From NCBI RefSeq assembly GCF_009866765.1, contig NZ_CP019431.1, positions 1,054,001 through 1,118,000 of the forward strand: a stretch of DNA of 64,000 bases. Reading direction: 5' to 3'. The notes beneath the pieces were generated by a model that did not search any database, was not told the origin of the DNA, and saw only the letters and a program-made list of their open reading frames with translations. The position numbers were made by a program, and so were the translations under genes. Positions 63,226-64,000 of the stretch are shown in pieces; the first letter of the stretch is position 1; the number at the start of each line of letters is the position of its first letter. The stretch comes from Pseudomonas sp. S35 (GTDB lineage Bacteria > Pseudomonadota > Gammaproteobacteria > Pseudomonadales > Pseudomonadaceae).

Positions 63226-64000
63226 TGAGCAAGTTCATGGATTGGGTGGATGCGCGCTTCCCCGCCACTAAAATGTGGGAAGACCATCTCAGCAAGTATT
63301 ACGCGCCGAAAAACTTCAACTTCTTCTACTTCTTCGGCTCCCTGGCACTTCTGGTGCTGGTCAACCAGATCGTCACCGGCGTTTGGCTGACGATGAGCTA
63401 CACCCCTTCGGCCGAAGAGGCGTTCGCTTCCGTTGAAGGCATCATGCGTGACGTCAACCACGGTGCAATCCTTCGATTGCTGCATGCGGTGGGCGCCTCG
63501 ATGTTCTTCATCGTCGTCTATCTGCACATGTTCCGCGGCCTGCTCTACGGCTCGTATCAAAAGCCCCGCGAGCTGGTGTGGGTGTTTGGCATGCTGATCT
63601 ACCTGGCGTTGATGGCCGAGGCCTTCATGGGCTACCTGCTGCCGTGGGGCCAGATGTCGTACTGGGGCGCCCAGGTGATCATCTCGCTGTTCGGTGCTAT
63701 CCCGGTCATCGGCAACGACCTGACCCAGTGGATTCGCGGTGACTACCTGATCTCCGGCATCACCCTGAACCGCTTCTTTGCCTTGCACGTAGTGGCCTTG
63801 CCCATCGTGATCCTGGGCCTTGTGGTACTGCACATCCTGGCGCTGCACGAAGTGGGTTCCAACAACCCCGACGGTGTGGACATCAAGAAGCACAAGGACG
63901 AGAACGGCATCCCGCTGGATGGCATTCCGTTCCACCCTTACTACACCGTCAAGGACATCGTCGGCGTAGTCGTGTTCCTGTTCGTGTTCTGCTCGATCGT
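63225..64000 (+). CDS. petB: Cytochrome b of the bc1 complex (partial, runs off the window)
   Basis: The first 258 residues of a roughly 400-residue protein. MSKFMDWVDARFPATKMWED opens the frame. Helices carry the haem-ligand histidines in RLLHAVGASMFFIVVYLHMF and FFALHVVALPIVILGLVVLH. YLLPWGQMSYWGA marks the quinol-oxidation site region. It is coupled to petA by a one-base overlap; petC is expected beyond the window. Confidence 0.97.
   Translation, partial: MSKFMDWVDARFPATKMWEDHLSKYYAPKNFNFFYFFGSLALLVLVNQIVTGVWLTMSYTPSAEEAFASVEGIMRDVNHGAILRLLHAVGASMFFIVVYLHMFRGLLYGSYQKPRELVWVFGMLIYLALMAEAFMGYLLPWGQMSYWGAQVIISLFGAIPVIGNDLTQWIRGDYLISGITLNRFFALHVVALPIVILGLVVLHILALHEVGSNNPDGVDIKKHKDENGIPLDGIPFHPYYTVKDIVGVVVFLFVFCSI

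Overview
The window is chromosomal DNA of a Pseudomonas, most likely of the P. fluorescens group. Four things point there. Gene content and order resemble P. aeruginosa blocks that I recall (nadC-DUF1631-ampDE-chemoreceptor; piuA-piuC; speC; dppA/opdP/dppBCDF; roxSR; YhcB-hydrolase-trpS-zapE; rplM-rpsI-petAB). Coding GC is high. The Pseudomonas fructose PTS is present with a textbook Cra operator. REP/REPIN palindromes of the 'GTGGGAGGGGGC' kind lie between genes. I see no prophage, insertion sequence, CRISPR array or rRNA.

Layout. Positions 1-9,500 hold a pilin-type O-oligosaccharyltransferase beside tRNA-Thr(CGT), a DUF6388 protein, nadC (-), a DUF1631 protein, ampDE, a chemoreceptor and a small zinc-ribbon membrane protein. 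Positions 9,466-17,041 are the fructose locus: tatD and cra leftward, then fruBKA rightward with the Cra box between them. A PhoD-type phosphatase follows. Positions 18,686-25,288 are an iron-uptake block: a PepSY/flavodoxin reductase, the TonB receptor piuA, the dioxygenase piuC and a Sel1-repeat protein. Positions 25,338-30,351 hold ornithine decarboxylase speC with an unusually structured leader, then the osmoprotectant ABC importer opuC operon. prfC and two small secreted acidic proteins follow.

Positions 33,210-45,813 are a leftward di/oligopeptide uptake locus: four family-5 binding proteins, an OprD-type porin and dppBCDF. The porin lets peptides cross the outer membrane, the binding proteins present different peptides, and one permease/ATPase set imports them. 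Next to it lies a roughly 1,100-residue toxin-like protein (45,910-49,215), the least ordinary gene here. Then come a SIMPL-domain protein, the redox two-component system roxSR, an SbmA/YddA-type ABC protein, YhcB/ZapG, an alpha/beta hydrolase, trpS and zapE. The right end has a GlxA-type regulator, a long-chain-type acyl-CoA dehydrogenase, a Tas-type aldo/keto reductase, rplM-rpsI, and petA with the start of petB, which runs off the window.

Most of the window is conserved housekeeping sequence. The items most worth follow-up are the speC leader (promoter, intrinsic terminator, possible leader peptides), the toxin-like gene, a perfect GCAAACGTTTGC palindrome before the porin, and the pair of small acidic secreted proteins after prfC. 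Gene names are by recognition of the proteins; no database search was run.
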